From an uncultured Chitinophagales bacterium (GTDB lineage: Bacteria > Bacteroidota > Bacteroidia > Chitinophagales > Chitinophagaceae), in the NCBI GenBank assembly GCA_946886475.1, contig CAMPIQ010000122.1, positions 1-11,251 of the forward strand: DNA of 11,251 nt, written 5' to 3'. The notes below the pieces were generated by a model, which saw only the letters and a program-made list of their open reading frames with translations, was not told the origin of the DNA and ran no database searches. The position numbers were made by a program, and so were the translations under genes. How positions within the stretch are numbered: the stretch's first letter is position 1; the number at the start of each line of letters is the position of its first letter. Positions 1 through 6,889 of this stretch are shown here, one piece after another.

Positions 1-40
1 ATAGTATTCTTATTTATTTATAATTAACCTATTACTATTA
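1..40. other. AT-rich stretch, possible DNA unwinding element
   Basis: Only about five of the first 40 bases are G or C, far below the surrounding sequence. The stretch sits at the edge of the DnaA-box cluster, where a duplex unwinding element would be expected. It may continue to the left of the window. I found no convincing DnaA-trio run; TTACTATTA at 32-40 is only suggestive. Confidence 0.35.
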
Positions 41-530
41 GGGCTGTGAATTCGGGGATAAAAGATTTTTCCAGGATTTGGTAAAGTAAATATTCTCTAT
101 TATCCACAGCTTACTCCCGTTTATTCAACAGCAAAGGTATTACAGCAGCCTTACTTACAGGCCATATTCACAACAATGTGTATTACCTGTACCTGAATAA
201 AAAAATACCATTATGAGATTTTCCGGGTGTGGATTGGATATGGGATATCATTGCTTAAATCCAGACAAAACAAATTTTGGATTTAAAAAGAAATCTTTCC
301 ATCCAAATCCCAACGTTTCATTCCCTGTTTCACCAGGTTTATTCACACCAAAACAGGGTAATCCACATAAAATTCCGGTGAAGACGGGTGTGACCAAAAC
401 CGGAGCCAAAATTTATATTAAGGACAAATAAACCGGCCATATAATTTATCAAAATATTATTGCCGATTTTATGCGAAACCCTTGTTTTAAAGCACATTTC
501 GCCGGTTTTCCACATTTTGTGCATAGCAGG
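1..530. other. oriC: Candidate chromosomal replication origin (oriC) with DnaA-box cluster
   Basis: This gene-free stretch contains three exact matches to the DnaA box TTWTNCACA: TTATCCACA at 100-108, TTATTCACA at 339-347 and TTTTCCACA at 506-514. Four further sites differ at one position: ATATTCACA at 164-172, TAATACACA (minus strand) at 177-185, TAATCCACA at 359-367 and CTATGCACA (minus strand) at 518-526. Two weaker ones lie at 45-53 and 228-236 (minus strand). With even base composition, about 0.04 exact sites would be expected in 578 bp on both strands. An AT-rich stretch flanks the cluster on the left. The last two boxes overlap the ppiD promoter region. DnaA binds such arrays to open the origin; that this one is the functional oriC is inference. 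dnaA itself is not in the window. Confidence 0.6.
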
Positions 531-546
531 ATTTACCCTATTTTCG
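516..546 (+). promoter_or_regulatory. Putative ppiD promoter, Bacteroidota type
   Basis: TTTG at 516-519 and TATTTTCG at 539-546 are separated by 19 bp. They resemble the Bacteroidota -33 (TTTG) and -7 (TAnnTTTG) elements, with one mismatch in the second. Transcription would begin near 552, leaving a leader of about 27 nt that contains AAAAGGAA just before the ATG at 579. The TTTG element lies between and partly overlaps two DnaA-box-like sites (506-514, 518-526), so DnaA binding could interfere with this promoter. That consequence is inference. Confidence 0.4.
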
Positions 547-578
547 CCATCCGTTTTTTAAAAGGAACACCACCAGTT

Positions 579-2717
579 ATGTCAATTATTCAGGATATCA
601 GAGACAAGTATGCCCGTATTGCCGTAGTTGCAATTGCCCTTGCTTTGCTGGGCTTTATTTTAATGGACGCTTTTTCAGGCAGAGGAGGAATGGGAAGCAA
701 TGGTCCCAGCGCCGCTATCGGTAAAGTAAATGGCAATGCTATTGACAGGATCCAGTTTAGTAATGATCTCACCGAAAGAGAGGCCTATTATAAGCAACAG
801 GGATACCAGATCAATGAGGACAACCGTTTTCAGGTGCTTAATGAACTTTGGGAGCAGGAGGTTACTGAAAGACTACTTCAGGAAGAATATGAAAAATTGG
901 GACTTACCATTACCGAAAAAGAATTAAGAGATATATTATATGGTGCCAACCCGCCCCAGAATATTGCACAGGCCTTTACAGATCCAAAAACCGGCAAGTT
1001 TGATGCAGTGGCAGCGCAGCAAAGGATCAACCAGATGCTGAAGAGTAAGGATCCCAGAGAAAAAGAAGGCATCACTGCGGAAATTGATATGGCAAAGCAA
1101 CAACGCCTTGCTTCCAAGTACATGGCCATGTTCACCAATACCAATTATTTTCCCAACTGGTTCATTGAAAAAAGAAATGCAGACAACAGCCTGATGGCAA
1201 GTGCCACCTATGTGAGCATTCCTTATTCCTATGTTGCTGACAGCCTGGTAAAAGTTTCGGATGATGAGATCAAGGCGTATATGGAAGACCACAAAGAACA
1301 GTACAGGCAGAAAGAAGAAACCAGGTCCATCAGCTATGTTCTTTTCAGTGCGGCTCCAACTTCTGCAGACAGTGCAGCCATAAAAGCACAGGTAGAAGCA
1401 CTCAAACCACAGCTTGCCGCAGCTACTGATATCAAAGCCTTTATTACCAGAGAAAGCAACACGCCATTCTTTGATGGTTACATAGGAAAAACAGCTATGC
1501 AGGTTCCGGTTAAAGATTCTTTGACCAGCCTTCCTGATGGCGGCATGTTTGGTCCTTACCTTGACGGGGATAGTTATGTGGTGGCAAAAATGATCGACAG
1601 CAGGATGCTCCCCGATTCAGTTAAAGTGCGTCATATATTATTGGGCACAACCGACCCACAAACAGGACAACCATTAAATGACAGTCTTGTAAAGATCAGG
1701 ATCGACAGTATAGCCAATGCCATCCGGAACGGCGCCAGTTTTGATTCGCTTGAAACAAAGTATTCAATTGACCAGGCAGCACACCAGACACAGGGCATTA
1801 TGACCTTTTCATCAACACAGATACAGAGTGAAAATTTTGCAAAGGAATTTGGACAATTTATTTTGTTTGATGGCAAACCCGGCGACAAACAAAATATAAA
1901 AACCCAGTTTGGCTGGCATTACATTGAGATCATGGAGCATAAAAATGTAGAGCCCCATTATAAAATAGCCTATCTGTCAAAAAAGATCGTTGCCAGCGAA
2001 CTAACCAATAATGAAGCCATCAACAAGGCAACACTTTTTGCAGGCGACAGCCGCGATCTCGAAACCTTCAACCAGAATGCTGACAAATTGAAATCAGAAG
2101 GGATCAATAAATTCCCGGCAACTGACCTGACTGCCATGTCCTTCAACCTTCCGGGTATTTCGGCTTCAGCCAGGAGTTTGATCAAATCAATTTTTGAAGC
2201 TGACCAGGGAGATGTGATTGGTCCGGAAAGGATCGCGGATAATTATGTGGTGGCCGTTGTTACAGAAGTGAATGAACCGGGAATGAAAAGCGTGAATGCG
2301 GTTCGTCCGGAAATTGAGCCCATTCTTAAAAGGAAAAAACAGGCAGCTGAGATCATAAAACAGATCGGACAGGTAACTACGCTTGAACAGGTGGCAACTA
2401 AATTCAACCAGCAGGTTCAGCCAACAGTTGACAGCTTACGGTTCAATGGTCCGAACCTGGGATATGAACCAAAGGTATTGGGTGCCATTTTCAATCCTGC
2501 TAATAAAGGTAAAGTTGTTCCTGAGCCTATACCTGGAACTTCAGCAGTATATGCCATACGGGTGGATAATCAAACCACCACACCGGTTGAATCGGCTGGA
2601 ATTGAAGAACAAAGGAGAATGCTTGAAATGCAGGCCAGACAGGCAGGTATGAATCAACTGATTGAAGCGCTGAAAAGTTCAGCCAAAATCAAGGATAACA
2701 GGGCAGAATTTTATTAA
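579..2717 (+). CDS. ppiD: PpiD/SurA-like peptidyl-prolyl cis-trans isomerase, membrane anchored (712 aa)
   Basis: Periplasmic folding factor of the PpiD type, thought to assist exported and outer-membrane proteins. The N-terminus has a short cytoplasmic tail and one transmembrane segment (about residues 12-30, rich in A, I, V and L). A SurA-like N-terminal chaperone region follows (about 40-260, starting KVNGNAI). The parvulin rotamase domain spans about 345-452, opening with VKVRHILL and closing with FGWHYIEIME. A C-terminal helical part ends in KIKDNRAEFY. The region before the parvulin domain (about 265-340) may be a degenerate second copy. The open frame extends upstream to 471, but I start at the ATG at 579: it is preceded by AAAAGGAA and gives the usual MS-I-I-Q-x-I-R-D-K-Y beginning. 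The extra 36 residues lie over DnaA-box sequence and do not look like protein. The gene is followed by two hairpins and seems to be transcribed alone. Confidence 0.9.
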   Translation: MSIIQDIRDKYARIAVVAIALALLGFILMDAFSGRGGMGSNGPSAAIGKVNGNAIDRIQFSNDLTEREAYYKQQGYQINEDNRFQVLNELWEQEVTERLLQEEYEKLGLTITEKELRDILYGANPPQNIAQAFTDPKTGKFDAVAAQQRINQMLKSKDPREKEGITAEIDMAKQQRLASKYMAMFTNTNYFPNWFIEKRNADNSLMASATYVSIPYSYVADSLVKVSDDEIKAYMEDHKEQYRQKEETRSISYVLFSAAPTSADSAAIKAQVEALKPQLAAATDIKAFITRESNTPFFDGYIGKTAMQVPVKDSLTSLPDGGMFGPYLDGDSYVVAKMIDSRMLPDSVKVRHILLGTTDPQTGQPLNDSLVKIRIDSIANAIRNGASFDSLETKYSIDQAAHQTQGIMTFSSTQIQSENFAKEFGQFILFDGKPGDKQNIKTQFGWHYIEIMEHKNVEPHYKIAYLSKKIVASELTNNEAINKATLFAGDSRDLETFNQNADKLKSEGINKFPATDLTAMSFNLPGISASARSLIKSIFEADQGDVIGPERIADNYVVAVVTEVNEPGMKSVNAVRPEIEPILKRKKQAAEIIKQIGQVTTLEQVATKFNQQVQPTVDSLRFNGPNLGYEPKVLGAIFNPANKGKVVPEPIPGTSAVYAIRVDNQTTTPVESAGIEEQRRMLEMQARQAGMNQLIEALKSSAKIKDNRAEFY

Positions 2718-2728
2718 TGTCCTTAATA

Positions 2729-2760
2729 ACGATTGATAAAGAAGATTAATTATCAATCGT
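2729..2760 (+). other. Hairpin just downstream of ppiD
   Basis: ACGATTGATAA at 2729-2739 pairs perfectly with TTATCAATCGT at 2750-2760 around a 10-nt AT-rich loop. It begins 11 bp after the ppiD stop. The run after it (TTCATTT) is a poor U-tract, so it may protect the mRNA 3' end or act as a weak first terminator ahead of the stronger one at 2794. Confidence 0.5.
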
Positions 2761-2793
2761 TTCATTTATTAACTGCTCACTTATCAAGAACTT

Positions 2794-2820
2794 AAAAGCC
2801 GCCGAGAGGGCGGCTTTTTT
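2794..2820 (+). terminator. Intrinsic terminator after ppiD
   Basis: AAAAGCCGCC (2794-2803) and GGCGGCTTTT (2809-2818) form a perfect 10-bp stem with a GAGAG loop, followed by more T residues. This is a textbook rho-independent terminator ending the ppiD transcript. It separates ppiD from the DUF2480 gene. Confidence 0.9.
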
Positions 2821-2847
2821 ACATTTCGCCGGTTATGAATTTAATAT

Positions 2848-2875
2848 TGGCAATTGGTTAGTCTTTCAATTGCCA
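2848..2875. promoter_or_regulatory. Perfect inverted repeat, candidate operator upstream of the DUF2480 gene
   Basis: TGGCAATTG at 2848-2856 and CAATTGCCA at 2867-2875 form a perfect 9-bp inverted repeat with a 10-bp spacer, so the half-site centres are about 19 bp apart. It lies between the ppiD terminator and the -7-like element at 2885-2892, over the position where a -33 element would be. It is not followed by a T-run, so a second terminator is unlikely. A dimeric regulator binding here is inference. Confidence 0.45.
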
Positions 2876-2884
2876 CATTCCTTC

Positions 2885-2892
2885 TAATTTTG
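2885..2892 (+). promoter_or_regulatory. -7 promoter element (TAnnTTTG) of the DUF2480 gene
   Basis: TAATTTTG exactly matches the Bacteroidota -7 consensus TAnnTTTG. The start codon at 2897 is only 4 bp downstream, so transcription would begin at or within a few bases of the ATG. No good TTTG is seen 19 bp upstream; the place is occupied by the inverted repeat. Confidence 0.5.
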
Positions 2893-2896
2893 CGTT

Positions 2897-3406
2897 ATGG
2901 CTGACCTTATTGTAAATAAAGTTGCAGGCAGCGGTCTGGTAACACTTGACCTGGAAAAATTCATTCCTTTAGAAGAGATCCTTGCATTTGATCTCAAAGA
3001 TCATTTGTTCATGGGAATGATACTGAAGGAAAAGGATTTCAGGGAAGCATTGAAACAACTGGACTGGTCGGTTTACAGGAATAAATATGTAGCTATTTAT
3101 TGTTCTGCCGATGCTATCATTCCATTGTGGGCCTATATGCTGGTATCCGTTAATCTTCAACCGCTGGCTAAAGATATTTACACCGGTAGTGTTGCGGAAA
3201 TGTATAAACACCTGTTCCTCAAAAATATTTCGGCTATAGACGCCCGTGAATTCAATGGTCAGCGAATTGTTGTAAAGGGTTGTGGAGACAGGGAAATTGA
3301 AAACTATGCCTATACTGAAATAACCAGGATATTAAGGCCTGTTGTAAAATCAATTATGTATGGTGAGCCATGCAGCACAGTACCGGTTTATAAAAACAAA
3401 GAATGA
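2897..3406 (+). CDS. DUF2480 family protein (169 aa)
   Basis: Small soluble protein recognised as DUF2480, a Bacteroidota family of unknown function. Family hallmarks as I recall them are all present: an N-terminus like (I/V)NKVAxSGLVTxDLE, a central YVAIYCSADAIIPLWAYM (about residues 64-81), VVKGCGD (about 125-131), and the C-terminal SIMYGEPCSTVPVYK. No signal peptide or membrane segment is visible, so it is probably cytoplasmic. The length and the N-terminus match the family, supporting this start even though no ribosome binding site precedes it. The last codon overlaps the start of the next gene by 4 bp (ATGA), so the two are probably co-transcribed and translationally coupled. The conserved cysteines and the GCGD motif might suggest a metal or redox role, but no function is known to me. 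Confidence 0.85.
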   Translation: MADLIVNKVAGSGLVTLDLEKFIPLEEILAFDLKDHLFMGMILKEKDFREALKQLDWSVYRNKYVAIYCSADAIIPLWAYMLVSVNLQPLAKDIYTGSVAEMYKHLFLKNISAIDAREFNGQRIVVKGCGDREIENYAYTEITRILRPVVKSIMYGEPCSTVPVYKNKE

Positions 3407-4065
3407 AATTATTAAAAGCAATTACTCCAATTTTATGTCTTTTTATCCTTGCAGGATGTTCAGATGCTACCGATTCTAAAAAGTCAGGAGAAAATAGTAA
3501 AGACGCTTTATCAGAAAATGAAGAAGTGCTCCCGCAAATCGAAGAGGTATTTCCTGAATTGTTCAGGCACCTGGCCAGCGCCGACAGCAGTTTTTCAAGT
3601 GAAGGTTTTGAAGGCGGGCAAACAGAGATAAAGACAGATTCTTCTGACCAGCCTATCAGCAATGAAAAGATTGTAAAATATATGCCCTTCCTGGTTTTTA
3701 ATGCTGACAGCACCTATGCCATTGACCTGGTATCGAATAATTATGTACCAGTTGAAAGGAATGATAAAATAATTCTTGCTGAAGGAGGTCCTGATTTTGA
3801 AGTGGGCCTAATTGATCTCAGGAATAATAAAAGAAAGGAACTGCTTTTCTTTGGAACCATGGGCACCGTGCTGGATGCAAATTGGGTTGATAATCAAACC
3901 CTGTTAATAGCAGGAGCCAATGAAGTGACGGGAGATAGTTTAAGACCGGTGATCTGGAAATATCAAATTCCAACCAGGGCATGGTATGTTTATACTTATG
4001 AGAATATGATACCGGTAGAAGCCGGCGGGTATCAAAAAAAGTGGCTGCCCGAAACAGCCGAGTGA
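3403..4065 (+). CDS. Predicted lipoprotein of unknown function (220 aa)
   Basis: The N-terminus has two lysines, a hydrophobic stretch and a lipobox LAGC with the lipidated cysteine at residue 19, so the mature protein should be membrane-attached. A Ser/Glu/Asp-rich linker follows (about 20-85). The rest (about 90-215) consists of short beta-like segments such as YMPFLVFNADSTYAIDL, VGLIDLRNNKRKELLFF and RPVIWKYQI, which alternate strand and turn like a beta-propeller fragment or beta-sandwich. I cannot assign a family. The start overlaps the DUF2480 stop (ATGA at 3403-3406), which suggests coupled expression and perhaps a shared pathway. The stop codon directly abuts the end of the convergent corA-like gene. 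Confidence 0.75.
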   Translation: MKLLKAITPILCLFILAGCSDATDSKKSGENSKDALSENEEVLPQIEEVFPELFRHLASADSSFSSEGFEGGQTEIKTDSSDQPISNEKIVKYMPFLVFNADSTYAIDLVSNNYVPVERNDKIILAEGGPDFEVGLIDLRNNKRKELLFFGTMGTVLDANWVDNQTLLIAGANEVTGDSLRPVIWKYQIPTRAWYVYTYENMIPVEAGGYQKKWLPETAE

Positions 4066-5166
4066 TCAGAACCAGCCCCTTCTTTTAAAGATATAAAGCA
4101 TCACTACCGGAATTAATAACATTAAGGAAACGGCCACATAAAATCCCCATTGGTTATGGCTGGTGGGTATCACGTCAAAGTTCATTCCGTAGATCCCTCC
4201 GATAACTGTTGCGGGCGCCAGCAAACAGGTTACAATTGCCATCACTTTCATTACCTCGTTCATACGAAGGTTCACATTATTAATGTAAAGGTCCTGCATG
4301 CTGATCATGATATCCCTGTAGTTCTCGCTCAGGTCATATGCCTGGGTAATATGATCATGAACATCTTTGAAATATTTTGTGGTGTTATCATTCAGCAATA
4401 CATTTTCGCTTCTGATAATACTTCCCACAAGGTCTCTGACGGGCGCAATGTTCCTTTTTAAAATAATCAGTTCTTTTCTTAACTGGTTAATTCTTGCCAG
4501 GGCCCTCTTGTTGCTGTTTCTGATAACCTCTTCTTCCACCTGTTCAATCCTGTCGCCCAATTTTTCCATCACGAAAAAATAATTGTCAACTATGAGGTCG
4601 ATCATTGCATAACATAAATAATCGGCCCCTCTTTGCCTGTGTTTACTGTTGTTTACCCGCAATTTATCCCGGATGGGGTCAAATACATCCCGGTGCGGGT
4701 CTTCCTGGAAAGTGATCACGAAACCCCTGCCCAGTACAATGCTGATCTGCTCCTGTTCAACAGTTTCGGTGGTGTCATTGTAATAAAGCATGTTCAACAG
4801 ACAATAAAAAATATCTTCTACCTCATCCATTTTAGGACGCTGGCCAACACTAAGAATGTCTTCCGTAATTAATGGATGGATCCCGAACCGGGTGCTGATC
4901 TTTTCAACATCATATTTACGGAGGCCATCAATATTGATCCAGCTAATTCTGTCGTTGTACAAAAAATCAAAACAATCTTCAATATTTTTTAGTTCCTGGC
5001 TGTTCAGCGTATGCAGGTCATAATCATGCACACTTATATAAACCTTTTCAGCATCTTTTCTAACAGTATTGATAACAGGGTTTATATTGAGTATTTCCTT
5101 GGTTCTGTTGGTACCAAACAGGGAAACCGGAATAAAATACCTGAAATATTTTTTTGCTTTGGTCAT
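4066..5166 (-). CDS. corA: CorA-type Mg2+/Co2+ transporter (366 aa)
   Basis: Inner-membrane divalent cation channel of the CorA family, expected to work as a pentamer. The large cytoplasmic N-terminal domain contains typical segments such as WINIDGL, ITEDIL and RPKMDEVEDIFYCLL. A long helix follows (VEEEVIRNSNKRALARINQLRKELIILKRNIAPVRD). Two C-terminal membrane helices flank the signature YGMN (about residues 326-329 from this start), and the protein ends in a basic tail KRRGWF. The ATG at 5166 is chosen. The frame stays open upstream, and a TTG at 5193 would add nine residues (375 aa), but no clear ribosome binding site supports either start. The length fits the family. It converges on the lipoprotein gene with no spacer and no obvious terminator between them. 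Confidence 0.9.
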   Translation of the reverse strand: MTKAKKYFRYFIPVSLFGTNRTKEILNINPVINTVRKDAEKVYISVHDYDLHTLNSQELKNIEDCFDFLYNDRISWINIDGLRKYDVEKISTRFGIHPLITEDILSVGQRPKMDEVEDIFYCLLNMLYYNDTTETVEQEQISIVLGRGFVITFQEDPHRDVFDPIRDKLRVNNSKHRQRGADYLCYAMIDLIVDNYFFVMEKLGDRIEQVEEEVIRNSNKRALARINQLRKELIILKRNIAPVRDLVGSIIRSENVLLNDNTTKYFKDVHDHITQAYDLSENYRDIMISMQDLYINNVNLRMNEVMKVMAIVTCLLAPATVIGGIYGMNFDVIPTSHNQWGFYVAVSLMLLIPVVMLYIFKRRGWF

Positions 5167-5242
5167 ATACTTTTCTACACTGAATGTCCTCAAAATATAA
5201 GAAAAAAAAACAGGTGCTTCGGGAATTTCCTGCCAAACAACT

Positions 5243-5460
5243 TTAAACGGGAGTTACCAGCATGCCGCGCAGCCCGTTATTTGAAAAATAAGGAGCGCTG
5301 TTTATCAGATTAATAAATTTATAGTTAACGAAAGGCGCGCCCACAACGGTATAAAATGATGAAGGGCTTAATCTGTTGTTGCCATTGTGACGTTTACGGT
5401 TCTTTGTGCATAAACCATGTTATAAAACAAAAGCAAAGCAATAAATAAAAGAACCGGCAT
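5243..5460 (-). pseudogene. Probable decayed gene for a small secreted protein (frameshifted)
   Basis: On the minus strand, an ATG at 5460 opens a 30-codon frame ending at TAA (5370-5368). It encodes a clear signal peptide, MPVLLFIALLLFYNMVYAQ, with a plausible signal peptidase site after VYA, then RTVNVTMATTD. Just there, the -1 frame continues with protein-like sequence (SPSSFYTVVGAPFVNYKF, then INSAPYFSNNGLRG) to a TAA at 5245-5243. Together they look like the first 70 or so residues of an exported protein broken by a one-base indel and then truncated. A third open stretch (KVVWQEIPEAPVFF) follows in the frame of the downstream corA-like gene. A run of nine T (minus strand, 5210-5202) comes next. 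No slippery heptamer is visible at the shift point. I see no other gene in 5167-5581. Confidence 0.4.
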
Positions 5461-5581
5461 GGTCTAAAATTGAATTCATTAAGTTACAAACTAAGTAAGA
5501 CAAAACTTAGGCCCAACAACCATTTGCCGGATGCCGGATTTAACCCCAATAGAAATCTTTAACTCTATATGCAGAACAGGA

Positions 5582-6046
5582 TTATTTTCTTTCCGCCGTC
5601 CAATGAAGCAGGTATGTATCGCAGGAAAGCGCATTGATATTCATTCTGAAGCTACCCTTTGCTTTCTTACCATCAATGTCGGCTTTTAATTGATACCGGA
5701 TGGCAGTGGCGCCACCATCTTCCGGTTCGGATAAATGTGCATCCACCTTATTATTCAGGACATCGAAACCTTTTTCAGGTCCCATCCTGGTCTGTTCAAG
5801 TTTTCCATCACATCGCCAGTAACCATCAAAGGTGAGGTTATCAAGCTTTTTACCATCTTCAGAAATATCAAAACTTATAAAAGTTTCTTTCATGCCATTG
5901 GTGAACGCCCCTTCATAATGCCCACCCTTAACAGTGGCGGATTCCTGTTTTGCTGGCTGTTTTTCTGAAATTGCATTTGTGTTTTCACTGCTGTTATTGC
6001 ACGAGACAAAAATCAAAAATAAAAATGGGGTAAGGACCTTTTTCAT
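5582..6046 (-). CDS. Small predicted lipoprotein (154 aa)
   Basis: The first residues, MKKVLTPFLFLIFVSC, form a lipoprotein signal peptide with a slightly unusual lipobox FVSC (cysteine 16). A low-complexity Ser/Asn/Glu/Lys linker runs to about residue 40. A compact domain follows (about 41-154), opening with GGHYEGAF and containing DGYWRCDG, a GPEKGF motif, GSFRMNINALSCDTY and a closing LLHWTAERK. Cysteines 79 and 142 could form a disulfide. The pattern suggests an all-beta domain, but I cannot name the family. The gene starts 27 bp after the kdsB stop on the same strand, so co-transcription with kdsB is likely. TATATTTA at 6073-6066 (minus strand) could alternatively serve as a weak -7 element. 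No terminator is seen after the stop. Confidence 0.75.
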   Translation of the reverse strand: MKKVLTPFLFLIFVSCNNSSENTNAISEKQPAKQESATVKGGHYEGAFTNGMKETFISFDISEDGKKLDNLTFDGYWRCDGKLEQTRMGPEKGFDVLNNKVDAHLSEPEDGGATAIRYQLKADIDGKKAKGSFRMNINALSCDTYLLHWTAERK

Positions 6047-6073
6047 AATGAAAAGAATTGCGGGATAAATATA

Positions 6074-6820
6074 TTAAAAAAGTGATTTGGCTTTCAGCAG
6101 GTCTTCGGGCGTATCAATTGAAATCCCAATATAATCTGTAACGGCCATCCTGAGTTGAATACCATGTTCAAGGAAACGCAGGCATTCAATTTTCTCCATG
6201 TCTTCCAGCGGGGTAACGGGCCATCGGGTAAAATCCATAAGCGCATTTTTTCTGAATGCGTAAACCCCAATATGTTCATAATGGTTCATCGCCCCGGATC
6301 TGTTGCGTGGATAGGGGACGACACTTCTGCTGAACAACAGTGAGTTCATATTTAAATCAACACAAACCTTTACCCTGTTAGGATCTGCAATGGTAGCTTC
6401 ATCCGTGATGGGCTGCATTAAAGACCCAACCTGCACAGATCCGTCATTGAACAGCGCCAGTAATTTTTCCAGCGGCTCTTTTTTTATAAATGGAGTATCC
6501 CCCTGTACATTAACGATGATATCAACGTCCAGGTTCTCTGCAACTTCTGCAATACGGTCGGTTCCGCTTTCGTGCTTTCTATTACTCATTATGGGCCTGC
6601 CCCCATATTTTAATATTTCATCAAAAATGATATCGCTGTCCGTAACTACCACAACATCATCAAACAAACCCGTATGTTTTGTAGCCAGGAATACTGTTGC
6701 GATGAGGGATTTGTCTCCCAGTTGCTTCATTAATTTCCCCGGAAACCTGCTTGCTTCATATCGTGCGGGGATCATTGCGATCTTATTCAGTTTTTTACCC
6801 CCTTCATTTGCCTTCTTCAT
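6074..6820 (-). CDS. kdsB: 3-deoxy-manno-octulosonate cytidylyltransferase (CMP-Kdo synthetase, 248 aa)
   Basis: KdsB activates Kdo: CTP + Kdo gives CMP-Kdo + PPi, the donor for the lipopolysaccharide inner core. It is cytoplasmic. Visible motifs in order are IPARYEASRFPGKL (nucleotide-binding start), VVVVTDSD, HESGTDRIAE, VNVQGDTPF, FSRSVVPYPR, YEHIGVYAFRK, a PLE-x-MEKIECLRFLEHG helix and DTPEDL near the C-terminus. The usual QGDEP is QGDTP here; the aspartate is kept. I start at the ATG at 6820, which has GGAG eight bases upstream and gives a normal family length. An in-frame ATG at 6847 would add nine residues. The gene begins 69 bp after the stop of the desaturase-like gene and is followed by a lipoprotein gene 27 bp downstream, so these may form one transcript concerned with the envelope. 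Confidence 0.88.
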   Translation of the reverse strand: MKKANEGGKKLNKIAMIPARYEASRFPGKLMKQLGDKSLIATVFLATKHTGLFDDVVVVTDSDIIFDEILKYGGRPIMSNRKHESGTDRIAEVAENLDVDIIVNVQGDTPFIKKEPLEKLLALFNDGSVQVGSLMQPITDEATIADPNRVKVCVDLNMNSLLFSRSVVPYPRNRSGAMNHYEHIGVYAFRKNALMDFTRWPVTPLEDMEKIECLRFLEHGIQLRMAVTDYIGISIDTPEDLLKAKSLF

Positions 6821-6889
6821 GGATTTATCTCCGTGTGCTTCTTTCATGTATTATAATTCTTTGTAAAGATGTTTAAAACAGGCAAAGTG

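Noticed and set aside
213..431. 72-aa open frame on the plus strand in the left gene-free region
   Set aside because: No ribosome binding site, sequence unlike a protein (low hydrophobic pattern, many P/K/G/N), and it lies within the DnaA-box cluster.
471..578. N-terminal extension of ppiD
   Set aside because: The 36 extra codons read over DnaA-box-like sites and the candidate promoter; the ATG at 579 has AAAAGGAA upstream and matches the family start.
5167..5193. TTG start for corA adding nine residues
   Set aside because: It lacks a ribosome binding site and sits next to a T9 tract; the ATG at 5166 is simpler, though the longer form cannot be excluded.
5405..5413. Exact DnaA box TTATGCACA on the minus strand
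   Set aside because: It is isolated and inside the broken-gene sequence; about 0.7 exact matches are expected by chance in 11 kb.
5525..5541. Tandem GCCGGAT repeat
   Set aside because: Only two 7-bp copies; no structure or boundary around it.
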